DNA of 8,617 nucleotides, taken from contig JAISKU010000114.1 in assembly GCA_031261245.1 (NCBI GenBank), forward strand, positions 1 through 8,617, in the 5' to 3' direction. Positions 1-6,162 of this stretch are shown in pieces; the stretch's first letter is position 1, and each line of letters opens with the position of its first letter. Source of the stretch: Oscillospiraceae bacterium (GTDB lineage: Bacteria > Bacillota > Clostridia > Oscillospirales > Oscillospiraceae). Below the pieces are notes generated by a model that was not told the DNA's origin, searched no databases, and was given only the letters and a program-made list of their open reading frames with translations. The position numbers and the translations under genes were made by a program.

Positions 1-209
1 CACGGTATCCGCACCTTGTCCGGTATGATGTTGCGTAGCGCCGAGATGACGATGTTCGAGCACACGAGCACGAACGTCGCCGCAATCCCCATGCCTATCG
101 CGTTCGACGCCTGAGTGGACACCGCGAGCGCCGGGCACGTGCCGATTACGAGCACGAGCACGGGGTTCTCCTTTATAATTCCGCGCGTCAGATTCGCAAG
201 CCTTCCCAT
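1..209 (-). CDS. rnfE: RnfE, ion-translocating oxidoreductase subunit E (5' part only)
   Basis: This is the first 69 codons of an integral membrane subunit of the Rnf ferredoxin:NAD+ oxidoreductase; the gene runs off the left edge. The start reads MGRLANLTRGIIKENPVLVL, followed by an IGTCPALAVS stretch and a hydrophobic helix ending in SALRNIIPDKVRIP, all typical of RnfE/RsxE. The ATG overlaps the rnfG stop by one base (TAATG), and an AAGGAG ribosome binding site lies just inside the end of rnfG, so translation is probably coupled. RnfE and RnfA form the membrane core of the complex. In clostridial operons rnfA and rnfB follow rnfE, so both are expected beyond the edge. The assignment rests on sequence similarity plus position after rnfC, rnfD and rnfG. 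Confidence 0.95.
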   Translation of the reverse strand, partial: MGRLANLTRGIIKENPVLVLVIGTCPALAVSTQASNAIGMGIAATFVLVCSNIVISALRNIIPDKVRIP

Positions 210-733
210 TACGCAGCTCCTTTCACGACCTCGTAGGCCTCAAGCGCGATTTTAACCGCGCCCGCGTAAGCCTTTGAGGATATCGTCGCGCCGGTTATCG
301 CCTGATACCCGGTGAGATTTTTGTCCATTCCCACAAATTGCGTCTCGTAGGCCGGTTCCGACACCTTGGAGCCGAGCCCCTTCGTCTCGCCGTTCGCGAG
401 GGTTTTCACGGCTATGATTTTCCCGTCCGGCGACACCGCCGCCATGAGCACGAGGCTCCCCGAGCCACCGTAGCCCGTGGCCGAGAGCGTGAACACGTAC
501 CCCGTGCCGTTCGTCGCGGCATACGCCTCGTCAACTCCGTCAGGCAGTCGCGCGTCAATCGCCGTAAACCCGTCCGCCGACGGCAGTATCTCCGTGCGCG
601 CTCTCTCTGCCCGCACCGCCGCCGCCTCAACGATAATCGGCGACGTCACGTTGTTCGTCGCGGCGAGCGCGCCGGAAATTACGACGCAGATAGCGAGAAG
701 CACCGCAATCGGTATAACAAAATCCTTTTTCAT
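209..733 (-). CDS. rnfG: RnfG, FMN-carrying subunit of the Rnf complex
   Basis: RnfG is a 174-residue electron-transfer subunit with one N-terminal membrane anchor (about residues 5-25) and an extracytoplasmic FMN-binding domain. The flavin acceptor motif is ITGATISS; Thr150 is the residue expected to carry FMN by phosphoester linkage, added by an ApbE-type transferase such as the one encoded at 4521-3496. The usual motif starts with Asp six residues before the Thr; here that position is Gln144. I recall the Gln form from other clostridial RnfG proteins, so it need not be a defect. Gly-rich segments (ETKGLGSK) seen in the family are present. The ATG overlaps the rnfD stop (ATGA) and is preceded by a GGAGGTG ribosome binding site seven bases upstream. 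Function is by homology. Confidence 0.95.
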   Translation of the reverse strand: MKKDFVIPIAVLLAICVVISGALAATNNVTSPIIVEAAAVRAERARTEILPSADGFTAIDARLPDGVDEAYAATNGTGYVFTLSATGYGGSGSLVLMAAVSPDGKIIAVKTLANGETKGLGSKVSEPAYETQFVGMDKNLTGYQAITGATISSKAYAGAVKIALEAYEVVKGAA

Positions 734-1644
734 GTGCGCGCACCTCCGAACGGCCTTGACATCGTGAGCTTATTGATGTACGGCGTCAGAATATTCATCA
801 GCAGAATCGAGAACGACACGCCCTCGGGATAGCTCCCGTACCGCCGTATAATCACCGTCAGCACACCGCAGCCCGCGCCGAAAATCACGCGTCCCCAAAA
901 CGTCATCGGCGCCGTAACGTAGTCCGTCGCCATGAATATCGCGCCTAGCATCAGTCCGCCGGAGAGAATCGAGCGCACGGGGTCCCACCCGAACGCCGCC
1001 GACAGCGCGAACACGACCACGACGTACACTACGCTCGTCTCCCACGAGATGACGCGGCGGATCAGCAGGTACACAAACCCGATAATCAGCGCCACGGCGC
1101 ACGTCTCGCCGAGCACCCCAGCGTGCGTGCCTAAAAACAGGTCGCGGACGCTGTACGAAAAACTGAACGCGCCGTTTTGCAGGTATACGAGCGGCGTCGC
1201 GCTCGTCACGGCGTCGTAGGTGAAGTTTGACATCGTGCCCGCGAACGCGAGCGCCATGAAAATCCTCGCCGTTATCGCCGGATTCGCGAAGTTTCTGCCA
1301 ATCCCGCCGAAGAGCTGCTTGACAAGGATTATCGCGACGGCGGAGCCGACGACCGCCTGCCAGAGCGGTATCGTCACCGGCAGATTGTACGCAAGCAGCA
1401 CACCCGTGACGCACGCGGACATATCCCGCACAGTGTTATCGCGCTTTGTGAGCTTTTCATAGCCCCACTCAAAAACCACGGACGACGCGACGCACACCGC
1501 AATCACTAGAAGCGCGCGGAGTCCGAATATCACTGCGGACGCGACAGCCGCGGGCGCGAGCGCGATCAGCACGTCGCGCATGATGCCGGAGGTCGTCGCC
1601 TTGCCGTGAATGTGCGGCGCCGGCGAAACAGTCAGTAATTTCAT
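730..1644 (-). CDS. rnfD: RnfD, membrane flavoprotein subunit of the Rnf complex
   Basis: RnfD is a 304-residue polytopic membrane protein homologous to NqrB and part of the ion-pumping electron path. It opens with the family-typical MKLLTVSPAPHIHGKATTSG and has many hydrophobic segments, with a conserved GGIGRNFANPAITAR segment at about 113-127. The covalent FMN site is seen at DAVTSATPL, with Asp144 and Thr150 matching the D-x-x-(S/T)-x-A-T flavinylation motif. Length is close to the family norm. The ATG overlaps the rnfC stop (ATGA) and is preceded by AAGGAGG with seven bases of spacing, so the start is firm. It overlaps rnfG downstream by four bases. Nothing looks broken. Confidence 0.96.
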   Translation of the reverse strand: MKLLTVSPAPHIHGKATTSGIMRDVLIALAPAAVASAVIFGLRALLVIAVCVASSVVFEWGYEKLTKRDNTVRDMSACVTGVLLAYNLPVTIPLWQAVVGSAVAIILVKQLFGGIGRNFANPAITARIFMALAFAGTMSNFTYDAVTSATPLVYLQNGAFSFSYSVRDLFLGTHAGVLGETCAVALIIGFVYLLIRRVISWETSVVYVVVVFALSAAFGWDPVRSILSGGLMLGAIFMATDYVTAPMTFWGRVIFGAGCGVLTVIIRRYGSYPEGVSFSILLMNILTPYINKLTMSRPFGGART

Positions 1645-2942
1645 CTCGACGCCTCCTTTTCACGCAGCTGCGTTTTCGCGAGCTTTACATATTGCGTCAG
1701 CGGACGCCCCGCCGGACACGTGAACGAGCAACAGCCGCACTCCACGCACATTCCGGGCTTCAGCGCGCGCAGCCGTTCCGTTTTCCCGGACAAATACGCG
1801 TTTTGAATCTCCACGGGCATCAGCTTCATGGGACAGTTTGCGATGCACCTGCCGCACATGATGCACGGCGACGGCTCCGGAAGCCTCGCCTCCTTTTCCG
1901 AAAGCGCCAGGAGCGTTCCCGTGCTCTTGACTATCGGCGCGCTCAAATCCGGAACGGCTTTACCCATCATCGGGCCGCCCGTAATTATCTTCGCCGCGTC
2001 GGTTTTAAGCCCTCCGCAAAATTCAAGCACGTCCGCAATCGGCGCGCCGAGCGGCACGAGCACATTCTGCGGATTTTTCACCGCCGAACCGTCCACCGTC
2101 ACGCGCGTCGCGACCATCGGCACGCCTGTTTTGATGTAGCGCATAATGCTCGCCAGCGTGGAGCAGTTGATTACGACGCAGCCCGCGTCGCCCGGGCGTT
2201 TCCCCTCCGGCACAATGCGCCCCGTGACCTTGTATACAAGCGTCAGTCTGGCGCCCTGCGGGTACAGCGTCGGCAGTACAAACACGCTCGCAATCGGCTC
2301 CTTCGCGGCGTATTCCCTCATAATGCGAATCGGCTCCGGCTTGTTCTTTTCGATCGCGAGGACGATGTTCTTTATGCCGAGGAAGCGCTTTATCGCGCGA
2401 ACTCCGTCCCACAGCAGCTCGCTGTCATCAATCATCGTGCGCGTGTCGGAGGTCATATACGGCTCGCACTCAGCGCCGTTGACTATGAGATAATCTATCT
2501 TCGACGGGTCGCGCAGCGTCAGCTTCGGCCCCGCTGGCGCGGCTCCGCCGCCCAGTCCAACGACGCCCGACGCCTTTACCGCGGCGAGAAATTGCTCCAA
2601 GGTCTCAACCACCGGCGGCGCCAGCGTCTCATCGAAGGTCTGCAAACCGTCGCTTTCAATCACGACTCTCGTCTGCGCGCCGCCCGTCGCCGGATTGACG
2701 GCGTCTATGCGCTTCACGGTTCCGGAGACGCTCGAATGTATGTGCGCCGAGCTCTCCCCGTCGGCCTCGCCGATTTTCTGCCCGACCTTGACATAATCGC
2801 CGACGGACACGAGGCATTTCGCGGGCTTTCCGCGATGCATGTCCATGGGCAGTATTACCTCGGGCGGTGTGGTCATCTGCGCGCCCTTGCTGTCCGACGT
2901 CGCCTTTCTGTGCGGTGTGCGGACGCCTCCCGTTTTTCTCAA
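1641..2942 (-). CDS. rnfC: RnfC, NADH/FMN and iron-sulfur subunit of the Rnf complex
   Basis: RnfC is the peripheral subunit that exchanges electrons with NAD(H). From a TTG start at 2942 it has 433 residues. It begins RKTGGVRTPHRK, like the GGVHP-PHRK opening of the family; a barrel-sandwich segment (GQKIGEADG...IHSSVSGTV) follows at 54-76, then the nucleotide/flavin domain with INGAECEPY-like VNGAECEPY at 154-162. Two [4Fe-4S] motifs end the protein: Cys360/363/366/370 and Cys399/402/405/409, each C-x2-C-x2-C-x3-C-P. The glycine-rich loop at 128-141 reads GLGGGAAPAGPKL, where I expect GLGGAGFPTxxKL, so the Phe and Thr of the FMN loop are absent. Alternative starts are GTG at 2951 and ATG at 2987; the ATG overlaps a candidate promoter but has its own GAGG five bases upstream. 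Confidence 0.93.
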   Translation of the reverse strand: MRKTGGVRTPHRKATSDSKGAQMTTPPEVILPMDMHRGKPAKCLVSVGDYVKVGQKIGEADGESSAHIHSSVSGTVKRIDAVNPATGGAQTRVVIESDGLQTFDETLAPPVVETLEQFLAAVKASGVVGLGGGAAPAGPKLTLRDPSKIDYLIVNGAECEPYMTSDTRTMIDDSELLWDGVRAIKRFLGIKNIVLAIEKNKPEPIRIMREYAAKEPIASVFVLPTLYPQGARLTLVYKVTGRIVPEGKRPGDAGCVVINCSTLASIMRYIKTGVPMVATRVTVDGSAVKNPQNVLVPLGAPIADVLEFCGGLKTDAAKIITGGPMMGKAVPDLSAPIVKSTGTLLALSEKEARLPEPSPCIMCGRCIANCPMKLMPVEIQNAYLSGKTERLRALKPGMCVECGCCSFTCPAGRPLTQYVKLAKTQLREKEASR

Positions 2943-2948
2943 TTTTGC

Positions 2949-2954
2949 CACCTC
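2949..2954 (-). promoter_or_regulatory. ribosome binding site supporting the TTG start of rnfC
   Basis: GAGGTG, a perfect six-base match to the anti-Shine-Dalgarno complement, sits six bases before TTG at 2942. It overlaps the in-frame GTG at 2951, which has no well-spaced site of its own. This favours TTG, and the resulting N-terminus fits the short leader before GGV-type motifs in RnfC. The competing ATG at 2987 also has a GAGG at good spacing, so the choice is not certain. Confidence 0.45.
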
Positions 2955-2978
2955 TTTTTTTCGCTCACTTTTACGCCC

Positions 2979-3007
2979 ATTATACATAATCCCCTCTGCT
3001 TTTACAA
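2979..3007 (-). promoter_or_regulatory. candidate sigma-70-type promoter for rnfCDGE
   Basis: TTGTAA at 3007-3002 (four of six matches to TTGACA, overlapping the TAA stop of the Gx gene) is followed by 17 bases and a perfect TATAAT at 2984-2979. Transcription would start near 2972, leaving about 30 bases of leader before the TTG start of rnfC but none for the ATG at 2987. It lies in the only AT-rich gap between the apbE/Gx pair and rnfC, so rnf could be transcribed separately from the upstream genes. The match is by eye only. Confidence 0.45.
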
Positions 3008-3499
3008 CCAATATTTCTCAAATCTCCCCGCAATAATTCCCGCGCAGAGCCCTGTGAACGCGCCCGTGACCGCGCCCGAAACAAGTAGCGCGGGCAGATA
3101 CAAGAACAGCTCCGGCGTCTTTGTTACGGCGACAGCCGCGACGAGCTGCGCGAGATTGTGCGCCAACCCGCCGACCGCGCCCGTGACAAACGAAAAGCGC
3201 GTGCCGAGCGGTTTTATGAGCGCCGCCATCGCAAAAAAGCTAAGAAACCCGCCCGCGAGCGAGTAGAGCAGCATCGAAAACCCGCCTGAGGCGAAGCCAC
3301 CGAGCAAAATGCGCCCCGCCGCCACCAGTGCCGCGCCCGGCAGACCGTACATGTACATCGCAAAGAGCGTCACCGCGTTCGCGAGGCCGAGCTTTATCCC
3401 CGGTATCGGCACAATCGGCGGTATCCGCGCCTCCGCGACGTATACGGCGAGCGCCGCCGCCGTGAGCAGCGCAAGCCGCGTGAGCTTCCGCGCGCTCAT
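3002..3499 (-). CDS. Gx transporter family membrane protein (EetB-like; annotated in databases as heptaprenyl diphosphate synthase component I)
   Basis: A 165-residue, very hydrophobic protein of the Gx/Hpre_diP_synt_I family, with an ECF S-component-like pattern of about five or six membrane helices. The family signature is seen at residues 31-41 as PIPGIKLGLAN, followed by a GRILLGGFASGG segment at 62-73 and GGLAHNLAQL at 110-119. The ATG at 3499 overlaps the TGA of the preceding apbE gene (ATGA), preferred over an upstream in-frame GTG at 3505. The substrate is unknown. Database naming as a prenyl synthase component is probably misleading, as there is no synthase motif here. Family members often sit next to a NusG domain II protein, and I recall this pair as EetB and EetA in Listeria extracellular electron transfer. 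Here the NusG-II partner is fused to ApbE immediately upstream, suggesting a role in flavin or redox-cofactor handling; that is inference. Confidence 0.87.
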   Translation of the reverse strand: MSARKLTRLALLTAAALAVYVAEARIPPIVPIPGIKLGLANAVTLFAMYMYGLPGAALVAAGRILLGGFASGGFSMLLYSLAGGFLSFFAMAALIKPLGTRFSFVTGAVGGLAHNLAQLVAAVAVTKTPELFLYLPALLVSGAVTGAFTGLCAGIIAGRFEKYWL

Positions 3500-4521
3500 A
3501 GCCACTTCACCACGACGTTGTTCGGCAGGCAGACTATCGGCGTATCGCCGTCGCGCCGCCCGTCCGCGCTCAAATGCGCGTGCTTCACACAGATTTGGTC
3601 GCGGCAGCTCGCGGAGAGCATGTACACCTCGCCATGCGCTATGCGTACGACGTTCCCGTCACCGACGGGGAGGTCATACGGCTCCGTCACTGCGTTCAGA
3701 TCGACGGAGTGAAGCAGCTCGCCGTCGAGAAAAATGCCGATTTCACCTGAATTCACCGTTGCAAAGCCGCCGTCCGACGAGAAGCTCTTCTCAAGTCCCG
3801 CCGTGACCGCCACCGCTCCGTCGTCGTCAATGAGCACAAGGTCAAACAACTCGCGATTCTCCCGCCAGACCTCCAGCGCGCGCGCGCGTCCGAGCACGAA
3901 GAAGCCCGTACTCAGCGCGTCGGCGATAGCGGAGCTTTTGCACACCACCGTCACGCTCGCGAGCCCGGAGTGCGCGGGCAGGCCCGTCGCGGGGTCGATT
4001 ATGTGCTCTCCGCGGCGGTACAGGCCGCTCGTGGAGGCGGAGGTGTCCGCGAGCTTTATTGTTCCCACAATCTTGCTCTCGTCAAACGGAGATTGCACCG
4101 CAATCTCCCACGGCTTGCCATTGGTCTTGCTCCCGATGGCGTAGATATTGCCGCCGAGGTTGATTAGCCCGCTCTTTATGCCGTTTTCGCGGAAAATCCT
4201 CGCCGCCTCGTCCGCCGCGTAGCCCTTCGCAATCCCGCCGAAATCGGGTTCCGCACCGGCATAGTACACGTCAAACGCGCCGCCCGTCATTATGCGGGCT
4301 TCTTCGGCGATTTGGAGCATCTGCTCGTGTTCCTTTGTCTCGCCCGGTATCGTGGCAAAAAGGATTACACGCTCCGCAAGCGCTACGGCGTTTTCGGCGT
4401 TGCTTCCGTATGCGGTGAGTGTCATGACCGTGTCCATGGCAAAGAACTCGCGGGTCGCGGAGGAATTTCCGCAACCCGTGAGCAGTATTACGGCTGTCAG
4501 AAACGGCAAAAACCGCTTCAC
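3496..4521 (-). CDS. apbE: lipoprotein fusion: compact ApbE FAD:protein FMN transferase plus C-terminal NusG domain II
   Basis: From GTG at 4521, one base after the paaK stop, this encodes 341 residues. Residues 1-17 are a lipoprotein signal with lipobox LTGC (Cys17). The ApbE part (about 25-250) shows FFAMDTVMTLTAYG, TGGAFD at 79-84, FGGIAKGYAAD at 94-104, NLGGNIYAIG at 121-130, HIIDPATGLP at 173-182 and ADALST at 200-205, whose Asp and Thr match the metal ligands. It would transfer FMN from FAD to RnfD and RnfG outside the membrane. It is unusually short: eight residues separate GGAFD from DFGGIAKGY where about 60 are usual, and two other segments are shorter. Residues about 258-341 are a NusG domain II (ICVKHAHLS, IVCLPNNVVVKW; Cys306, 311, 331), normally a separate protein. 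The gene overlaps the Gx gene by four bases. Activity of the shortened transferase is uncertain. Confidence 0.88.
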   Translation of the reverse strand: MKRFLPFLTAVILLTGCGNSSATREFFAMDTVMTLTAYGSNAENAVALAERVILFATIPGETKEHEQMLQIAEEARIMTGGAFDVYYAGAEPDFGGIAKGYAADEAARIFRENGIKSGLINLGGNIYAIGSKTNGKPWEIAVQSPFDESKIVGTIKLADTSASTSGLYRRGEHIIDPATGLPAHSGLASVTVVCKSSAIADALSTGFFVLGRARALEVWRENRELFDLVLIDDDGAVAVTAGLEKSFSSDGGFATVNSGEIGIFLDGELLHSVDLNAVTEPYDLPVGDGNVVRIAHGEVYMLSASCRDQICVKHAHLSADGRRDGDTPIVCLPNNVVVKWL

Positions 4522-4522
4522 T

Positions 4523-5758
4523 CTAATACCTGTTGTCGAACACCCGCGCCGTCTTTTTCTCGCTGCGCGGCAGCTCGCCAATCGCAACGCCCATCGGCAC
4601 AACGGTGAGCCCTATCTGGCTCTTGATCGCGTTCTTGACCGCGTTCTCCACGTCGCGTTTCGATACGCCGAGCTCCGTCTCAAAAAACAGCGTCATTATG
4701 TCCTTGCCGTTCAGGTGGTCTATCATCACCTGATACTCGCTCGACACGCCGTCGATATCGCGCAGCACGTCCTCGAGCTGTCCGGGGTAGATGTTCACGC
4801 CCTTGACCTTCACCATGTCGTCCGTGCGCCCGATTAGCGTGTCGATGCGCGGATACGGACTGCCGCACTCGCACTCGCCCGGGATTATGCGCGTGAGGTC
4901 GTGCGTGCGGTAGCGGATAAGCGGCGCGCCCTCTTTTTTAAGCGTCGTGATCACGAGCTCGCCGAACTCCCCGTCGGGCAGGTTCTTCCCCGTCTTGGGG
5001 TCGATAATCTCGAAGTACATGTAATCGTCCCAGCAGTGCATTCCGCACTCGTACTCGCAGCTCATGCCGATTCCCGGCCCGTAAATCTCCGTCAGGCCGT
5101 AGATGTCGTACAGCTTTACGCCCAGCTCGTTCGCTATGCGCTTGCGCATCTTGTCGCCCCACCGCTCCGAGCCGATTACGCCCTTTGTGAGGTAAATCTT
5201 GTCCTTTATCCCGCGCTTCTCAATCTCCTCCGCGAGCAGCAGCGCGAACGAGCTCGTCGCGGTCAGCACGGTTGACTTCAAATCCATCATCATCTTCAGC
5301 TGTTTTTCCGTGTTGCCCGGCCCCATAGGAATTACCATCGCGCCGAGCAGCTCCGCGCCGAGCTGGAAGCCTATCCCCGCCGTCCACAGTCCGTAACCGG
5401 GCGTTATGTGAATCCTGTCGAGGTTCGTTATTCCCGCCATCTCATAGCACCGCTTGAACATCACCGCCCAGTCGTCCACGTCCTTTTGAGTGTACGGAAT
5501 GATAATCGGCGTGCCTGTCGTGCCGCTTGACGAGTGGATACGCACAATCTCCTCGTCGGGAACCGCCGCAATCCCGAGCGGGTACGCGTCGCGCAGCTCC
5601 TCCTTCGAGGTGAACGGCAGCGCCTCAAAATCCGCCTGCGGATCGCTTGTCCCGAGGTTCGCGCCGCCGAGCTTCGCCCTGTAGAAGCCGCCGTCGATGC
5701 CGTTCAGCCGCGTGAGCAGCTCGCGCAGTGTGTCGGTCTGTGTGTTGTTGAGTTTCAT
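4523..5758 (-). CDS. paaK: phenylacetate-CoA ligase family protein (aryl-CoA ligase, AMP-forming)
   Basis: A 411-residue adenylate-forming enzyme that converts an aryl acid, CoA and ATP to aryl-CoA, AMP and PPi. Seen motifs: SSSGTTGTP at 76-84 (phosphate loop), DIYGLTEIYGPG at 218-229, the ribose-binding Asp287 in YRTHDLTRI, GRTDDMVKVKGVNIYPGQLE at 310-329 (hinge and C-terminal subdomain), and the expected catalytic Lys402 in LPRSEKKTARVFDNR. Cys234, Cys238, His241 or Cys242, with Cys296 and Cys298, could hold a structural zinc. Length fits the shorter clostridial relatives of PaaK. An AGGAGG at 5769-5764 fixes ATG 5758 over an upstream in-frame alternative. No ring-hydroxylating paa genes are present; the iorAB neighbours suggest arylacetates such as phenylacetate or indoleacetate as substrate, in either direction. 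Substrate is inferred. Confidence 0.92.
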   Translation of the reverse strand: MKLNNTQTDTLRELLTRLNGIDGGFYRAKLGGANLGTSDPQADFEALPFTSKEELRDAYPLGIAAVPDEEIVRIHSSSGTTGTPIIIPYTQKDVDDWAVMFKRCYEMAGITNLDRIHITPGYGLWTAGIGFQLGAELLGAMVIPMGPGNTEKQLKMMMDLKSTVLTATSSFALLLAEEIEKRGIKDKIYLTKGVIGSERWGDKMRKRIANELGVKLYDIYGLTEIYGPGIGMSCEYECGMHCWDDYMYFEIIDPKTGKNLPDGEFGELVITTLKKEGAPLIRYRTHDLTRIIPGECECGSPYPRIDTLIGRTDDMVKVKGVNIYPGQLEDVLRDIDGVSSEYQVMIDHLNGKDIMTLFFETELGVSKRDVENAVKNAIKSQIGLTVVPMGVAIGELPRSEKKTARVFDNRY

Positions 5759-5763
5759 TTTTT

Positions 5764-5769
5764 CCTCCT
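5764..5769 (-). promoter_or_regulatory. strong ribosome binding site of paaK
   Basis: AGGAGG lies five A-rich bases before ATG 5758. It is the best ribosome binding site in this part of the window and shows that paaK is translated independently of the broken gene upstream, not coupled to it. It also rules out the longer in-frame reading that starts near 5815. Confidence 0.85.
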
Positions 5770-5795
5770 TTTTATTTTCGCGGGTAAACGCGGGT

Positions 5796-6162
5796 TCACC
5801 CTTTCGCAATCGCAAAGAAAAACTCGCATCGCTCTTTGCCGTCGGAGCTTGAGGAAGATGATATTACTTATTGTAATCTCAATTTTACTCCAAGTCCGTT
5901 CTGCAAATGATGACGGGCGTGACCGCCGCAACAGGCGCAATGCGTCTTGGAGATATTTCGCGGGCGCGGTACATCTCTTGTAACAGGGCAGGGGCAGTCA
6001 TAATTGCCCGGTTCTCCCCACCAAACCGACAGCGTTCCGTCCGGGTTCAGTCTCACGTTATACTTATGTGGGTGTCAATATCGTCAAGCAATGGTATACG
6101 TTCCGCAACCGTTTTGTCCGCACTCCTCTTCAAATCAGATGTTGTATCGCCTTTACCATCTC
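5796..6162 (-). pseudogene. decayed gene for a Cys/His-rich protein of unknown function, 3' part
   Basis: The 371 bases between iorB and paaK hold recognisable protein sequence split over frames. One frame gives KTVAERIPLLDDIDTH (6115-6068). After a one-base loss near 6067-6066 the next frame gives KYNVRLNPDGTLSVWWG, then EPGNYDCPCPV and CACCGGHARHHLQNGLGVKL, down to an in-frame TAA at 5870-5868. The same frame then continues with SSSDGKERCEFFFAIAKG to TGA at 5798-5796. Possible further upstream coding (EECG at 6131-6118) is in a third frame. I believe intact relatives with the DGTLSVWWG, CxC and CxCCxGHxRHHLQ motifs, ending in SSGGKEPCxFxF-like sequence, exist in clostridia, possibly near DUF6144, but I cannot name the family firmly. 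The Cys and His residues suggest metal binding. No start codon with a ribosome binding site is visible. An AT-rich stretch at about 5848-5893 has no convincing promoter. Confidence 0.72.

Noticed and set aside
1692..3266. Open frame of 524 codons on the plus strand, opposite rnfC and the Gx gene
   Set aside because: It is Arg/His-rich low-quality sequence with no recognisable domain and lies exactly antisense to well-supported genes; high GC makes such frames common.
5868..5870. In-frame TAA in the Cys-rich remnant as a recoded codon
   Set aside because: TAA is not used for selenocysteine or pyrrolysine in known bacteria, and the separate frameshift near 6067 already points to decay.
5848..5893. 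AT-rich stretch upstream of paaK as a promoter
   Set aside because: TTGGAG or TTGAGA can be paired with TAAGTA or TAATAT only at poor spacing or with weak matches, and the stretch codes for the end of the pseudogene.
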